Source: Saccharothrix saharensis (GTDB lineage Bacteria; Actinomycetota; Actinomycetes; Mycobacteriales; Pseudonocardiaceae). From it: a stretch of 64,000 nucleotides of DNA. The position numbers were made by a program, and so were the translations under genes. Below are positions 1-8,058 of the stretch, piece by piece (position 1 is the first letter of the stretch; the number at the start of each line of letters is the position of its first letter). The notes beneath the pieces were generated by a model. It saw only the letters and a program-made list of their open reading frames with translations, was not told the origin of the DNA and made no database searches. The DNA is taken from assembly GCF_006716745.1 (NCBI RefSeq), contig NZ_VFPP01000001.1, forward strand, positions 6,273,386 through 6,337,385, written 5' to 3'.

Positions 1-2
1 CG

Positions 3-332
3 GAGATGCTGCGCGAGGTCACCGCGCAGTGGCCGAACGTCCGCGTCGACGCCTGGCACGGCCTCCTGGTCGACTACTGCCTGGAGAACGACATCAAGGC
101 CATCGTCAAGGGCCTGCGCGCGGTCAGCGACTACGACTACGAGCTGCAGATGGCGCAGATGAACCACCAGCTCACCGGGGTCGAGACGCTGTTCATGCCG
201 ACCAACCCGATCTACAGCTTCCTGGCCAGCTCCCTGGTCAAGGACGTGGCCACCTACGGCGGCGACGTGACCAGCCTGCTGCCGCCGTCGATCAAGGACC
301 GGCTCGCCGCGCGGCTCGCCGAGGGTCGCTGA
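3..332 (+). CDS. coaD: Phosphopantetheine adenylyltransferase, 3' part (5' end outside window)
   Basis: This is the last 109 residues of phosphopantetheine adenylyltransferase, which transfers AMP from ATP to 4'-phosphopantetheine to make dephospho-CoA in the cytoplasm. The stretch KGLRAVSDYDYELQMAQMN followed by a TLFMPTNPIYSFLASSLVKD block is the typical C-terminal half of CoaD, including the Arg and Ser-Asp residues near the nucleotide site. The family is about 160 residues long, so roughly 50 residues lie to the left of the window. The gene is followed by a 462-bp gap and then sepIVA, an order also seen near this locus in related actinobacteria. Identification is by family pattern and is firm. 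Confidence 0.95.
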   Translation, partial: EMLREVTAQWPNVRVDAWHGLLVDYCLENDIKAIVKGLRAVSDYDYELQMAQMNHQLTGVETLFMPTNPIYSFLASSLVKDVATYGGDVTSLLPPSIKDRLAARLAEGR

Positions 333-794
333 GCCGTCACGCCCGGTCAACTTCCGGATGGACTGTGGTCGCCCGGTGTGGTGAGCGTTCACCGGCATGA
401 GCGAGATCACATCGCGCACCGTGAAGGTGCGTGGCCCCGTCCGTTCCGCCGAGCCAGGGGGCGGACACCGCGCGCCCGGTCCGGCGGGGCGGTCCGCACC
501 CGTGCCCGCGGGACAACCGGACCTCCGACGACCGCGAGGGCGTCCTCCCGGCCTGCTCGACCGGCTCCTGCAGGGAGTGCACGGTCAAGGCGCCCGGCGT
601 CTCCACGCGCGGCGCGCGGCGGGTGGCGACCGGCAACGCCACCCCGGAGCCGTACTTCCCACGGCCGACCACTGCGCGAGCTGCGTCCTGGTGACATCAC
701 CCGTTAGCCGGACACGCCCTGCCGATCTCCCGGCGGCGACGAGATCGGCAGGGCACACTAGGACGGGTACTGCTGTGGGCGCGAGGAGTGTGAC
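333..794. other. Gap between coaD and sepIVA
   Basis: I see no convincing gene in these 462 bases. The open frames here are short, arginine/proline-rich, overlap one another and run into sepIVA in a different frame, which is typical of non-coding high-GC DNA. The only clear structure is the inverted repeat at 716-754, described separately. The sepIVA promoter should lie between 755 and 794, but I cannot place it with confidence. Confidence 0.5.
716..754. terminator. 14-bp perfect inverted repeat, probable terminator
   Basis: The arms GCCCTGCCGATCTC (716-729) and GAGATCGGCAGGGC (741-754) are perfectly complementary around an 11-nt loop. No T-tract follows, as is common for actinobacterial hairpin terminators. 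It lies 40 bp before sepIVA and well downstream of coaD, so it may end coaD transcription or act in the sepIVA leader. Confidence 0.55.
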
Positions 795-1511
795 GTGTAC
801 CGGGTGTTCGAGGCCCTCGACGAGCTGGTCACGATCGTCGAGGAAGCGCGTGGCGTGCCGATGACCTCCGGGTGCGTCGTGCCGCGCGGCGACGTGCTCG
901 AACTCCTCGACGACGTGCGCGACGCGATCCCGGCGGAGCTGGACGACGCCCAGGACGTGCTCGACCACCGCGACGAGCTGGTCGGCAAGGCGCAGCACGA
1001 CGCGGACCAGGCGGTGAGCAAGGCCCGGTCGGACGCCGAGCGGATGGTCGCCGAGGCGCAGCACGAGGCCGAGCGGATGCTGTCCGAGGCGCGGGCGCGG
1101 GCCGAGCGGACCCTCGCCGAGGCCGAGGACCAGGCGCAGCGGACCGTCGCGGCCGGCCGCCAGGAGTACGAGGACCTGGTGGGTCGGGCGCACGCCGAGG
1201 CCGACCGGATGGTCCAGGCCGGGCGGGCCAACTACGAGCGCGCGATCGAGGAGGGCCGGGCGGAGCAGGCGCGCCTGGTCGACGGCACCGAGGTGGTGCA
1301 GGCCGCGCACGCCGAGGCGGCGCGCGTGCTGGAGGCGGCGCAGACGGAGGCCATCCGGCTGCGCAGCGAGTGCGACGCGTACGTGGACGGCAAGCTGGCC
1401 GACTTCGAGGACCTGCTCGCGCACACGCTGCGCAGCGTCGGCAAGGGGCGCTCGCACCTGCGCGGGCCGGCCGTCGCCAGCGCGGCGGCGCCGTTCGACT
1501 ATCACGAGTAA
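795..1511 (+). CDS. sepIVA: DivIVA-like septation protein SepIVA
   Basis: This 238-residue protein is a cytoplasmic coiled-coil protein. The N-terminal part (MYRVFEALDELVTIVEEARG) and the PRGDVLELLDDVRDAIP block match the DivIVA-like domain of the mycobacterial septum regulator SepIVA (Rv2927c type). From about residue 55 to 190 there is a long Ala/Glu/Arg coiled coil with repeated A-x-x-E-A-x-R/D heptads. The neighbours coaD, yceD and rnc are the same as in mycobacteria, which supports the call beyond the coiled coil alone. The start is GTG at 795. Its role in mycobacteria is in septum placement and cell-wall precursor synthesis; the role here is inferred by orthology. Confidence 0.85.
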   Translation: MYRVFEALDELVTIVEEARGVPMTSGCVVPRGDVLELLDDVRDAIPAELDDAQDVLDHRDELVGKAQHDADQAVSKARSDAERMVAEAQHEAERMLSEARARAERTLAEAEDQAQRTVAAGRQEYEDLVGRAHAEADRMVQAGRANYERAIEEGRAEQARLVDGTEVVQAAHAEAARVLEAAQTEAIRLRSECDAYVDGKLADFEDLLAHTLRSVGKGRSHLRGPAVASAAAPFDYHE

Positions 1512-1616
1512 CCCGACCGGACGAGGCCCCGACCAGCCGATTTCACGCGGACGCCCGTTGTCCCGTACCCTTGACCGGCTGGTCGTGGTAAGTCCCCGAC
1601 GGCAACACCAAACATC

Positions 1617-2204
1617 ATGTCTGAGCATCGTCACGCCTCCGCGCGTCCCACAGCGACCGGGCCCTGGGTCATCGACACCAGGGACCTCGGGCGTCGTGCG
1701 GGCTCCAGCCGCGGTGTGCGCCGGACGGTGCCCGCGGAGGGCGTCGGCCTCCTCGGTGTGATCGCGGTGCCGGCGGGGGGCAACGTCGAACTCGACCTCC
1801 TGCTGGAGTCGGTGGTCGAAGGCGTGCTCGTGACGGGCACGGCCGCGACGGTGGTCGAAGGCGAGTGCTCGCGCTGCCTGGAGCCGCTGTCCGCGGAGGT
1901 CGAGGTGGAGCTGACCGAGCTGTACGCGTACCCGGACAGCACCACCGACGAGACCACCGAAGAGGATGAGATCAGCCGTCTGCACGACGACCTGATCGAC
2001 CTCGAACCCGTGGTGCGCGACGCCATCGTGCTCGCGCTGCCACAGGTGCCGCTGTGCTCGCCGGACTGCCTCGGGCTGTGCGTCGACTGCGGCGGCAAGC
2101 TGGCTGATCTCGGCCCCGACCACGGGCATGAGACGATTGACCCCCGGTGGGCTGCTCTCCAGGAGCGGTTCGACGGGAATCGTGACAATCCAGAGGAGAA
2201 CTAG
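1617..2204 (+). CDS. yceD: DUF177 / YceD family protein
   Basis: This 195-residue member of the DUF177 (YceD) family is encoded directly in front of rpmF in most bacteria. The family has been linked to 23S rRNA accumulation and ribosome assembly, but its biochemistry is not settled. The sequence shows the family signature [11 protein letters not shown] near residue 85 and a second Cys group ([14 protein letters not shown]) near residue 145, which may bind a metal. An acidic linker with DETTEEDE lies between them. The stop is 2 bp before rpmF, so the two genes are almost certainly co-transcribed and probably translationally coupled. The start is ATG at 1617. Confidence 0.9.
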   Translation: MSEHRHASARPTATGPWVIDTRDLGRRAGSSRGVRRTVPAEGVGLLGVIAVPAGGNVELDLLLESVVEGVLVTGTAATVVEGECSRCLEPLSAEVEVELTELYAYPDSTTDETTEEDEISRLHDDLIDLEPVVRDAIVLALPQVPLCSPDCLGLCVDCGGKLADLGPDHGHETIDPRWAALQERFDGNRDNPEEN

Positions 2205-2206
2205 TC

Positions 2207-2389
2207 GTGGCCGTCCCGAAGCGGAAGATGTCGCGCTCGAACACGCGCTCGCGCCGCGCTCAGTGGAAGACCGCTGCCGTGCACCTGGTGGCCTGCCAGA
2301 ACAAGGCCTGCCGCCAGCCGAAGCCGCAGCACGTCGCCTGCCCGGCCTGTGGCCAGTACGACGGCCGCCAGGTCGTCCAGCCGGCCTGA
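2207..2389 (+). CDS. rpmF: 50S ribosomal protein L32 (zinc-binding form)
   Basis: This 60-residue protein begins [20 protein letters not shown], which is the classic start of ribosomal protein L32. It carries Cys pairs at CQNKAC and CPAC, so it is the zinc-ribbon (C+) form; zinc-free paralogues usually replace these residues. The start is GTG at 2207, preceded by the ribosome-binding site GAGGAG at 2193-2198. It sits between yceD and rnc, the usual order, and rnc begins 30 bp downstream. Confidence 0.97.
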   Translation: MAVPKRKMSRSNTRSRRAQWKTAAVHLVACQNKACRQPKPQHVACPACGQYDGRQVVQPA

Positions 2390-2419
2390 TCACCCCTCTG
2401 GCGAAGGTAGCGGCGAATC

Positions 2420-3244
2420 GTGGGGGGTAGGTCGTCGCGCGGTCGGTCCGCCGACCGCGCCCCGTTGCTCGAAGCGCTCGGCGTCCCACTGGACGCCGAG
2501 CTGCTGACGCTCGCGCTGACGCACCGGTCGTACGCGTACGAGAACGGCGGCCTGCCGCCGAACGAGCGACTGGAGTTCCTCGGTGACGCGGTGCTCGGGC
2601 TGGTCGTCACCGACCACCTGTACCGCACGCACCCCGAGCTGCCCGAGGGGCAGCTCGCCAAGCTGCGCGCGAGCGTGGTCAACATGCACGCCCTCGCGGG
2701 CGTGGCCCGGGGGCTCGGCGACGACGGCCTCGGCGGGCACCTCCTGCTCGGTCGCGGCGAGGAGCTGACCGGGGGCAGGGACAAGGCGAGCATCCTCGCC
2801 GACGGCCTCGAAGCCGTCATCGGCGCGGTCTACCTGCAGTTCGGCATAGACACCGCGCGTCAACTCGTTCACCACCTGTTCGACCCGCTGTTGGCCGAAG
2901 CGCCGCTGCGAGGTGCTGGACTGGACTGGAAGACGAGTCTCCAGGAGCTGACCGCGTCCGCGGGGCTGGGCGTCCCCGAGTACCGGGTGGACGACCAGGG
3001 CCCGGACCACCGCAAGGAGTTCACCGCCACGGTGCTCGTCGGTGGCCAGGCCCACGGCACCGGCGACGGGCGCACGAAGAAGGAAGCCGAGCAGAAGGCG
3101 GCCGAGGCCGCCTACCGCGTGCTGCACGAACGGGTCCGCGCCGAGCAGGAGACCGGCGCGTCCGGGAACGGCCACGCACCCGGCTCGGCCGCGCAGGCAT
3201 CACCCCAGGCTTCACCTCAGGCTGCACCTACCCAGGAAGACTGA
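2420..3244 (+). CDS. rnc: Ribonuclease III
   Basis: Ribonuclease III cuts double-stranded RNA and processes rRNA precursors and some mRNAs. The 274-residue protein has the N-terminal RNase III domain with the signature [13 protein letters not shown] (about residues 43-55), including the catalytic acidic residues. The second acidic cluster [12 protein letters not shown] is near residue 130. A C-terminal double-stranded RNA binding domain with the [13 protein letters not shown] motif is near residue 220. A low-complexity tail rich in Ala, Gln, Pro and Ser (about 40 residues) extends past the usual 230-240 residue length. The start is GTG at 2420. The gene is part of the yceD-rpmF-rnc-mutM run. 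Confidence 0.97.
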   Translation: MGGRSSRGRSADRAPLLEALGVPLDAELLTLALTHRSYAYENGGLPPNERLEFLGDAVLGLVVTDHLYRTHPELPEGQLAKLRASVVNMHALAGVARGLGDDGLGGHLLLGRGEELTGGRDKASILADGLEAVIGAVYLQFGIDTARQLVHHLFDPLLAEAPLRGAGLDWKTSLQELTASAGLGVPEYRVDDQGPDHRKEFTATVLVGGQAHGTGDGRTKKEAEQKAAEAAYRVLHERVRAEQETGASGNGHAPGSAAQASPQASPQAAPTQED

Positions 3245-3251
3245 CGCCGAA

Positions 3252-3488
3252 ATGTATGCCACGAACGTCCGGACCCGGCGCGCGCGCCACGCGCGTCCGT
3301 CCCGCCCGCTGAACGCGAGCCGCAACGGCGGCATCCAGGGCCTCGTACTCGTGCGCGACACCGCCCAGGCGGGCGGCTGGATGCTCAAGCCGACCAAGCC
3401 CCAGGCCGCCGCGTACGAGATGCTCGAAGAGCTGGAGCAGGCCGAGGCCGCCGCGGCTGCCGCCGAGCGCGACAACACCGAGGACTGA
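3252..3488 (+). CDS. Small hypothetical protein between rnc and mutM
   Basis: This 78-residue protein is not one I recognise. Translation starts at ATG 3252, 7 bp after the rnc stop, and ends 10 bp before mutM, so it looks like a real operon member. The N-terminal half is very basic ([19 protein letters not shown]), the middle is [20 protein letters not shown], and the C-terminal third is an acidic helix ([19 protein letters not shown]). There is no membrane segment or Cys motif. The basic-then-acidic layout could suit an RNA- or DNA-associated accessory protein, but that is only inference from charge and neighbours. Mycobacteria lack it at this site, as far as I recall. Confidence 0.7.
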   Translation: MYATNVRTRRARHARPSRPLNASRNGGIQGLVLVRDTAQAGGWMLKPTKPQAAAYEMLEELEQAEAAAAAAERDNTED

Positions 3489-3498
3489 CCGCCCACCC

Positions 3499-4356
3499 GT
3501 GCCCGAGCTGCCCGAGGTCGAGGTCGTACGCCGAGGTCTGCACGAGCACGTCGCGGGCAGGACCGTCGACGCGGTCGAAGTCCTGCACCCCCGTGCGATC
3601 CGCCGCCACCTGCCCGGTGCGGCGGATTTCGCCGTGCGCCTGACCGGCCGGCGCCTGGAGGCCGCGCGCCGTCGCGGCAAGTACCTGTGGGTCGACCTGT
3701 CGGGCGGCGACGCCATGCTCGCGCACCTCGGCATGTCCGGTCAGATGCTGGTCCAGCCGGTCGGCGCGCCGGACGAGAAGCACCTGCGGGTGCGGGTCCG
3801 GTTCGCCGACGGCGGCCCGGAGCTGCGCTTCGTCGACCAGCGCACGTTCGGCGGGCTGGCGCTGGCGGAGATCGTCGAGGTGGACGGCACCCGGTTGCCC
3901 CAGCCGGTGGCGCACATCGCGCGCGACCCGATGGACCCGGCGTTCGACCCGGACGCGGCGGTCGCGGCCCTGCGCAGGCGGCGCACGGAGATCAAGCGCG
4001 CGTTGCTCGACCAGACGCTGGTCTCCGGGGTGGGCAACATCTACGCCGACGAGGCGCTGTGGCGGGCCAGGCTGCACGGGGTGCGGCCCGCGGACAAGCT
4101 GACCAGGGCGAAGGCCGCCGAGCTGCTCGCGCACGCCACGCAGGTGATGCAGGAGGCGCTGGGCGAGGGCGGCACGTCGTTCGACGCGCTGTACGTGAAC
4201 GTGAACGGCCAGTCGGGCTACTTCGACCGGTCCCTGGCCGTCTACGGGCGGGAGAACGAGCCGTGCCGGCGGTGCGGGACGGCGGTCAGGCGCGAGCCGT
4301 TCATGAACCGCTCGTCCTACTCGTGCCCGCGCTGCCAACCGCGACCGAGGGGTTGA
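3499..4356 (+). CDS. mutM: Formamidopyrimidine-DNA glycosylase (Fpg/MutM)
   Basis: This bifunctional base-excision repair enzyme removes 8-oxoguanine and formamidopyrimidines and nicks the abasic site. The 285-residue protein starts PELPEVE after the initiator Met, so the catalytic Pro and Glu are in place. Lys61 in RRRGKYLW is the conserved active-site lysine, and the helix-two-turn-helix block [20 protein letters not shown] is near residue 178. The C-terminal zinc finger CRRCGTA...YSCPRCQ is intact with all four cysteines. The start is GTG at 3499, and the gene lies 10 bp after the small upstream gene. It converges on the marR gene at 4360. Confidence 0.97.
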   Translation: MPELPEVEVVRRGLHEHVAGRTVDAVEVLHPRAIRRHLPGAADFAVRLTGRRLEAARRRGKYLWVDLSGGDAMLAHLGMSGQMLVQPVGAPDEKHLRVRVRFADGGPELRFVDQRTFGGLALAEIVEVDGTRLPQPVAHIARDPMDPAFDPDAAVAALRRRRTEIKRALLDQTLVSGVGNIYADEALWRARLHGVRPADKLTRAKAAELLAHATQVMQEALGEGGTSFDALYVNVNGQSGYFDRSLAVYGRENEPCRRCGTAVRREPFMNRSSYSCPRCQPRPRG

Positions 4357-4359
4357 CGC

Positions 4360-4794
4360 TCACCGCGCCGGGTCGGCGAGCCTGCGCAACAGCGGCGTGA
4401 CCGATCTCAGCGCGTCGCGTTCCTCCGGTTCGAGCCGGGAAATCCGTTCGGACAACAACTCCGCCTCGCCGTGCGCGAGGGACAGGATGGTGTCCCGCCC
4501 GAGACCGGTCAGCTCCACGATGGTGGCCCGCCCGTCGGCCGGATCGGATTCGCGGCGCACCAGGCCCGAGGATTCCAAACCGGTCACCACCGTGGTCGCC
4601 GTGGGCTGCGAGCACAGCGCCCGCACCGCGATCTCGCCGATCCGCATCGGCCCTTGTGACGCGAGTTCCGCGAGCACCAGCAACTGCGTGGGTTGCAGGC
4701 GCCGGACCGACGCGGACTGGCGCAGGCTGCGGATCAGCCGGTGCACGGCGACCACGAGTTGTAACGCGTCCTGATTAGTCACACTGGTGGTCAT
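4360..4794 (-). CDS. MarR-family transcriptional regulator
   Basis: This 144-residue winged-helix regulator is of the MarR type. The DNA-binding part runs QPTQLLVLAELASQGPMRIGEIAVRALCSQPTATTVV followed by the wing SDPADGRATIVELTGLGR (about residues 35-100), flanked by dimerisation helices. I place the start at ATG 4794 because AGGAGG lies just upstream; a longer reading frame up to 4944 has no such signal. It is transcribed toward mutM. A palindrome at 4829-4844 in its own upstream region is a likely operator, which suggests autoregulation. The ligand and other targets are unknown. Confidence 0.85.
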   Translation of the reverse strand: MTTSVTNQDALQLVVAVHRLIRSLRQSASVRRLQPTQLLVLAELASQGPMRIGEIAVRALCSQPTATTVVTGLESSGLVRRESDPADGRATIVELTGLGRDTILSLAHGEAELLSERISRLEPEERDALRSVTPLLRRLADPAR

Positions 4795-4828
4795 CAGACC
4801 TCCTCGTGGCTCACCGTGAGTGAGCACG

Positions 4829-4844
4829 TGTCCAAATTCGGACA
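4829..4844. promoter_or_regulatory. Candidate MarR operator palindrome
   Basis: TGTCCAAATTCGGACA is a 16-bp imperfect palindrome with perfect TGTCC/GGACA arms and an AATT core. It starts 35 bp upstream of the marR ATG. MarR proteins usually bind 16-20 bp palindromes next to their own promoter. A second perfect palindrome, GCAGTACTGC, lies at 4861-4870. The assignment is by position and symmetry only. Confidence 0.4.
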
Positions 4845-5048
4845 GGACATTCGCACTTTCGCAGTACTGCTGTCCAGAGAACGGTTTCATTCGCACCCGG
4901 ATGTACTCACCCTTTCCGCACCGATGCGGAGAAGGAAGCGTCAAAACGGCATAAAGGGTGAACAGGCGCGCATCAAGGCTTCGTCAGGGACTTCGCCGAA
5001 AGTAGTCGGGCGGGGCCGCGCGGCCGGGTCCGGGCGTAGTGTCTGAGC

Positions 5049-5726
5049 GTGACAAAAGTGCTGGTGGTCGATGACGAGCCGCAGATCGTGCGGGCGTTGC
5101 GGATCAACCTGTCGGCCCGCGGCTACTCGGTCCTGACCGCCCACGACGGCACGGAGGCCCTCAAGGCGGCGGCCGAGGGCAGGCCGGACGTGGTGGTGCT
5201 CGACCTGGGGCTGCCGGACGTGGACGGCACCGAGGTGATCGCGGGGCTGCGCGGCTGGACGACCGTGCCGATCATCGTGCTGTCCGCCCGGGTCGACTCG
5301 GCCGACAAGGTTGAGGCGCTGGACGCGGGTGCCGACGACTACGTGACCAAGCCGTTCGGGATGGACGAGCTGCTGGCGCGGTTGCGGGCGGCGGTGCGGC
5401 GCTCGGCGCTGGCCGAGGGTGAGGACGCGGTCGTGGAGACGGCGTCGTTCACGGTGGACCTGGCGGCGCGGAAGGTGCGCCGCGACGGCGTCGAGGTGCA
5501 CCTGACGCCGACCGAGTGGGGCCTGCTGGAGATCCTGGCCCGCAACCGGGGCCGGTTGGTCGCGCAGAAGCAGCTCCTGCAGGAGGTGTGGGGCCCGGCC
5601 TACGCGAAGGAGACCCACTACCTGCGCGTCTACCTGGCCCAGTTGCGCCGCAAGCTGGAACCGGAGCCCTCGCGCCCGCGGCACCTGGTGACGGAGCCCG
5701 GCATGGGCTACCGGTTCGAGCCCTAG
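5049..5726 (+). CDS. kdpE: Two-component response regulator, KdpE-like, OmpR family
   Basis: This 225-residue DNA-binding response regulator has a receiver domain with the acidic pair Asp8/Asp9, the phosphoacceptor Asp52 (VVLDLGLPD) and Lys101 (YVTKPFG). A C-terminal OmpR-type winged helix (LTPTEWGLLEILARNRGRLV...GMGYRFEP) follows. The overall sequence is closest to KdpE, which in other bacteria activates the high-affinity K+ ATPase kdpFABC. No KdpD sensor kinase or kdpABC gene lies next to it: the left neighbour is marR and the right neighbour is a convergent NADH dehydrogenase. It is therefore an orphan, or the rest of the system lies elsewhere. The start is GTG at 5049. Confidence 0.85.
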   Translation: MTKVLVVDDEPQIVRALRINLSARGYSVLTAHDGTEALKAAAEGRPDVVVLDLGLPDVDGTEVIAGLRGWTTVPIIVLSARVDSADKVEALDAGADDYVTKPFGMDELLARLRAAVRRSALAEGEDAVVETASFTVDLAARKVRRDGVEVHLTPTEWGLLEILARNRGRLVAQKQLLQEVWGPAYAKETHYLRVYLAQLRRKLEPEPSRPRHLVTEPGMGYRFEP

Positions 5727-5753
5727 CCGGGCCCGAACCGGCCCACCGGCCGC

Positions 5754-6860
5754 TCACCCCGCCGGCATGGTGGGGTGGCTCTGGAACAGCAACGCGCCGC
5801 GCACCACGAGCTCCTTGGCCACCGCCGCCACCCGGCCGGTCAGCACGCGCTCCTTCGGGGTGTCGTCGGCGTCCACGAACTGGATCAGGCCGTCCCGGCG
5901 GCCGAGGCTGACGCACCGGACGTGGTAGCGGAAGTCGAGCCGGTCGGCGGGCTCCCCGCCGCCCACGCGCTTCGCCAGCGCCCGCACGGCCTGCTGCGTC
6001 GTGGGCAGGCCGGTCGCGCACGCCATGCGCAGTTCGAGGCCGTCGTGGCGCTTCATCGCGGCGGCGTCGCCGATGCCCTGCACCTCCGGGTGCGAGATCG
6101 ACGTCAACGTCTGGTCGACCAGCATGCGGCCGCGGCCGTCCACCGCGAACCCGGCCCGCGCCGCCAGGTCCGGCACGGCGAACCCGGCCGTCCACACGAC
6201 CGTGTCGGCGCCGACCAGCTCGCCGTCGTCGAGCACCAGGCCGTCGGCGCGGACCCCGGTGACGTGCGCGTGGTCGCGCACCCGGACGCCGAGCCGGTCG
6301 AACACCCCGCGCAGGTGCCGCCTGCCCTTGTCCGACAGGTCGTCGCCGAACCCGCCACCGGTGACCAGCAGCACCTCCAGGTCCGGGCGCGACTCGGCCA
6401 GCTCCGAGGCGGCCTCGATGCCCGTCAACCCACCTCCCACCACGGCGACCGCGCGGGCGCCCTCGAGCGCCACGGCCAGCTCCTCGGCGTCCTCGCGGGT
6501 CGAGACGGTGTGGGCGTGCCCGGTCGCGCCCGGGACGCCGCTCAGGTCCGAGTAGCTGCCCAGGGCGTAGATCAGCCGGTCGTAGGCCAGCGCGCCGTCG
6601 GTGAGCCCGACCTCGCGCGCCTCCGGGTCGATCTCGGTCACCCGGTCGACGACCAGCTCGACGCCGGTGCCCTTGAGGACGTCGGCGAGGGGGACGTCGC
6701 GCATCCGCTGCCCGACCGCGAGCTGGTGCAGCAGGACCCGCTCCACGAACCGGTCCCGCGCGTTGACCAGGGTGACCCGGGAGTCGGTCCACTTCGCCGC
6801 CAGCTTGGCCGCGGCCAAGCCCGCGTAACCCGCACCGACCACCACGATGTGCTCTGCCAT
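5754..6860 (-). CDS. FAD-dependent NADH dehydrogenase (NDH-2-like)
   Basis: This 368-residue flavoprotein of the pyridine nucleotide-disulphide oxidoreductase class is most like type II NADH:quinone reductases and related ferredoxin reductase-like enzymes. The N-terminal FAD site HIVVVGAGYAGLAAAKLAA and the NADH site AVAVVGGGLTGIEAASELAE (about residues 150-170) are both intact. A third conserved block, VQGIGDAAAM, contacts FAD near residue 280. There is no membrane segment, so binding to the membrane would be peripheral. The start is ATG at 6860 with AAAGGA upstream. It diverges from the acetyltransferase gene at 6930. The electron acceptor cannot be read from the sequence. Confidence 0.85.
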   Translation of the reverse strand: MAEHIVVVGAGYAGLAAAKLAAKWTDSRVTLVNARDRFVERVLLHQLAVGQRMRDVPLADVLKGTGVELVVDRVTEIDPEAREVGLTDGALAYDRLIYALGSYSDLSGVPGATGHAHTVSTREDAEELAVALEGARAVAVVGGGLTGIEAASELAESRPDLEVLLVTGGGFGDDLSDKGRRHLRGVFDRLGVRVRDHAHVTGVRADGLVLDDGELVGADTVVWTAGFAVPDLAARAGFAVDGRGRMLVDQTLTSISHPEVQGIGDAAAMKRHDGLELRMACATGLPTTQQAVRALAKRVGGGEPADRLDFRYHVRCVSLGRRDGLIQFVDADDTPKERVLTGRVAAVAKELVVRGALLFQSHPTMPAG

Positions 6861-6929
6861 GTCCGGAGTCCTTTCGTCATGAGAGGAGCGGGACGGGGGC
6901 GTGAGGTGTGACGGCATAGGGTGTGAGGC

Positions 6930-7460
6930 GTGCCACCCGTATCCGTGCTGCACACCTGGCAACTGCCCGAGGCGACGCTCGTCGTCGTCCGCGAGCTGGT
7001 GGACGAGGCGTTCGACGGCGACTTCGGCGAGGAGGACTGGGAGCACAGCCTCGGCGGCGTGCACGCGCTGGTGTGGGACGGCGACGAGCTGATCGGCCAC
7101 GGCGCGGTCGTGCAGCGGCGGTTGGTGCACGACGGGCGCGCGCTGCGGGCCGGGTACGTGGAAGGCGTCGCGGTGCGGGCGGACCGCCGGCGCCAAGGGG
7201 TCGGCGGGGCCGTGATGGCGGCTTTGGAGGACGTGGTGCGCGGCGCGTACCCCCTCGGTGCCCTCAGCGCGTCGGAGGACGCCCTGGCGTTCTACGCGGC
7301 GCGGGGGTGGCAGCGGTGGCGCGGGCGGACGTTCGCGATGACGCCCGCCGGGGTCGAGCGCACCGAGGAGGAGGACGACGGGATCTTCGTCCTGCCGGTC
7401 GTGCCGCTCGACCTGGCGGGCGACCTCACCTGTGACTGGCGCGACGGCGACGTCTGGTAG
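6930..7460 (+). CDS. Aminoglycoside 2'-N-acetyltransferase-like GNAT protein
   Basis: This 176-residue GNAT acetyltransferase closely resembles the AAC(2')-I enzymes of mycobacteria and Providencia. Shared blocks are GDFGEEDWEHSLGGVHALVW (about residues 30-49), QRRLVHDGRALRAGYVEGVAVRAD (62-85), RRRQGVGGA for acetyl-CoA (87-95), RGAYPLGALSAS (104-114) and the C-terminal CDWRDGDVW (168-176). The final Trp and the Asp residues are those that contact the aminoglycoside or close the active site in the mycobacterial structure. The length matches the family (178-195). The start is GTG at 6930. In mycobacteria such enzymes are intrinsic and of modest effect; real substrates may include cell-wall sugars or the host's own antibiotics. 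Activity here is untested. Confidence 0.85.
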   Translation: MPPVSVLHTWQLPEATLVVVRELVDEAFDGDFGEEDWEHSLGGVHALVWDGDELIGHGAVVQRRLVHDGRALRAGYVEGVAVRADRRRQGVGGAVMAALEDVVRGAYPLGALSASEDALAFYAARGWQRWRGRTFAMTPAGVERTEEEDDGIFVLPVVPLDLAGDLTCDWRDGDVW

Positions 7461-7925
7461 CTACGGCGTCCCCTCGTCGTCCTCGGTCGTCGGCGCGGTG
7501 GTGGTGGTCGAGGACGCGGAGGACGAGGGTGACGGCGGGCTGAAGGACGACGGCGGGTTGCTCGGCGGCTGGCTGGTGAGCCGCGGCTCGGACGGCGACG
7601 TCGCGGCGACGGACTCCGGCGTCGGGCCGGACCGCTCGTCCGGCTTCGAGCCCTCCTCCTCGCGCGGCTGCTGCGCGCCCCCGCGCTTGGACACCGTGAC
7701 CACCAGCGTGGCCGTGCCCGCGCCCGGCGCGGCGGTCGCCGGCGTGTTCGCCGTGGTCAGCACGTCGGCCGGCGGCTCGGGCGGTGGCGCGGCCGTGGAC
7801 CCGCCGCCGGCCAGCACCGACGCGAGGGTGGCGATCACGGTGGCGACGGCCGCGCCGCCCGCGGCGAGCAGCGCCACCGAGGAGAGCTTCTTCTTCGGCG
7901 GCGCTTGTCGATCTTCCTCGAACAC
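7461..7925 (-). CDS. Membrane-anchored protein with Ser/Thr/Pro-rich tail (paralogue 1)
   Basis: This 154-residue protein of unknown function has a short charged cytoplasmic N-terminus (EEDRQAPPKKK) and one membrane segment at about residues 15-40 (VALLAAGGAAVATVIATLAS). A long extracytoplasmic tail follows, rich in Pro, Ser and Thr and ending in a run of Thr. The start is GTG at 7925 behind GGGAGA with a 4-nt gap. The membrane segment resembles that of the next gene, so the two look like tandem duplicates. Such tails are often glycosylated or span the cell wall. It ends at 7461, right after the divergent-oriented acetyltransferase stop at 7460, so the two genes converge with no spacer. Confidence 0.7.
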   Translation of the reverse strand: MFEEDRQAPPKKKLSSVALLAAGGAAVATVIATLASVLAGGGSTAAPPPEPPADVLTTANTPATAAPGAGTATLVVTVSKRGGAQQPREEEGSKPDERSGPTPESVAATSPSEPRLTSQPPSNPPSSFSPPSPSSSASSTTTTAPTTEDDEGTP

Positions 7926-8058
7926 ACCATCTCCCTGTGGGGGATCCGGACGGATGGTCAGTGTTCGGGTTATCGGCGGATCCGGTCGCGGGCCGCATCG
8001 TTGCCGCGGTCCTCCACCCGATGGTGTGGAGGACCGTCACCTGCGGCCGATGATCTCG

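Noticed and set aside
397-864. Plus-strand frame in the coaD-sepIVA gap
   Set aside because: Arg/Pro/Ala-rich without motifs, no ribosome-binding site, and it runs into sepIVA in another frame.
585-2489. A 634-codon minus-strand frame across sepIVA, yceD and rpmF
   Set aside because: It covers three well-supported plus-strand genes and has no recognisable domain.
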